Part shown: positions 6,165 to 6,520 of the stretch, piece by piece
Layout of the letters: each line of letters starts with the position of its first letter
Position numbering within the stretch: the first letter of the stretch is position 1
DNA from: Thermoprotei archaeon
GTDB lineage: Archaea > Thermoproteota > Thermoprotei > Thermofilales > B15-G2
NCBI GenBank assembly: GCA_003649445.1
Contig: QMRV01000104.1
Location: 1 to 6,520 of the forward strand
Direction: 5' to 3'
Length of the DNA stretch: 6,520 bases
Notes under the pieces: generated by a model
Told to the model about the DNA's origin: nothing
The model's database searches: none
Seen by the model: only the letters and a program-made list of their open reading frames with translations
Made by a program: the position numbers and the translations under genes

Positions 6165-6198
6165 ACAAAACACCAAAATAAAATCTAACAAACCAAAT

Positions 6199-6211
6199 AC
6201 TTATATCTTAA
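6199..6211 (-). promoter_or_regulatory. TATA box of the Mrr-repeat gene
   Basis: On the minus strand this reads TAAGATATAAGTA. Its centre is near 6205, so transcription should start near 6178-6180. That is downstream of the TTG at 6191, which argues that the true start is GTG at 6173 or 6164. Confidence 0.55.
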
Positions 6212-6307
6212 AACAAAAAAACATTAAACAACAATTCTAACCAAACCAAAACATAATAAGAACACTTAAACATAATAACCCATAACACACTGCTTCAGGG
6301 ACCAAGA

Positions 6308-6520
6308 TTGATTGATAGGCTTTACTGGGCTGCTAAAACATACTTCTCAAGTTATGGTGTTGCATGGTTTGATTTAGAACTTTTTCTGAAAATTCTCAGA
6401 TACGTCGGCTTAAAAGGCCAGATTACCGATAGAGAACTTAGCAAGTTCATTTACGAGCAGGCTGGGGTAAAGTTTGCTAGAACAGGTAGGGAAGGATACT
6501 ATTTTGCTAAACTGCTAAGA
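6308..6520 (+). CDS. Unrecognised gene, 5' end only
   Basis: An open frame begins at TTG 6308, with AGGGAC (6297-6302) at Shine-Dalgarno distance, and runs without a stop to the right edge (71 codons seen). The frame is closed upstream by TAA at 6257 and offers no ATG or GTG start. The visible protein has aromatic-rich helices (LIDRLYWAAKTYFSSYGVAW), then DLELFLKILRYVGLKG, ITDRELSKFIYEQAGVKF, and TGREGYYFAKLLR. The DLELFLKIL...TDRELSKFIYEQ spacing could be a helix-turn-helix, but I recognise no family. The base composition turns richer in G right at about 6290, as expected on entering a real gene. It is divergent from the Mrr-repeat gene, with 143 bases between their starts. Confidence 0.6.
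   Translation, partial: MIDRLYWAAKTYFSSYGVAWFDLELFLKILRYVGLKGQITDRELSKFIYEQAGVKFARTGREGYYFAKLLR

Overview
The window is A+T-rich and has archaeal traits. TATA-like boxes lie about 24-31 bases upstream of several start codons. At least one transcript looks leaderless (the ATG at 3013 sits where transcription should begin). GTG and TTG starts are common. Arginine is written mostly as AGA/AGG and isoleucine often as ATA, and the proteins are rich in Lys/Glu. A hyperthermophilic crenarchaeon (Thermoproteota) fits best, but this is inferred from style; no taxonomic marker gene is present.

Layout. (1) 184-1017, plus strand: a TPR-like N-terminus joined to a DUF6884/YaaA-like domain. (2) 1018-1437: a gene-poor spacer. 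(3) 1438-2106, plus strand: a small predicted PD-(D/E)XK nuclease. (4) 2152-2912, minus strand: a compact three-gene operon of a 58-residue two-helix membrane protein, a 78-residue very basic protein, and a 104-residue protein that resembles the back half of a PD-(D/E)XK nuclease without its acidic residues. (5) 3013-3729, plus strand: a winged-helix regulator with a helical C-terminus, transcribed away from the operon across a 100-base promoter region rich in dyads. (6) 3933-6164, minus strand: a large protein with a complete Mrr-type nuclease domain followed by about six PepSY-like repeats of roughly 60 residues. (7) 6308 to the right edge, plus strand: the start of an unrecognised gene, divergent from the Mrr gene.

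Two different predicted nucleases, a DUF6884-like protein and a regulator/small-membrane-protein module within 6.5 kb look like an accessory or defence-type neighbourhood. No methyltransferase, helicase, transposase, integrase, CRISPR array or RNA gene is visible. The genes are mostly separate transcription units, so that they form one system is a hypothesis. The strongest candidates for something new are the Mrr-repeat protein and the regulator/operon module. A separate observation is a marked 5'-to-3' shift in third-base composition inside all three long genes examined.
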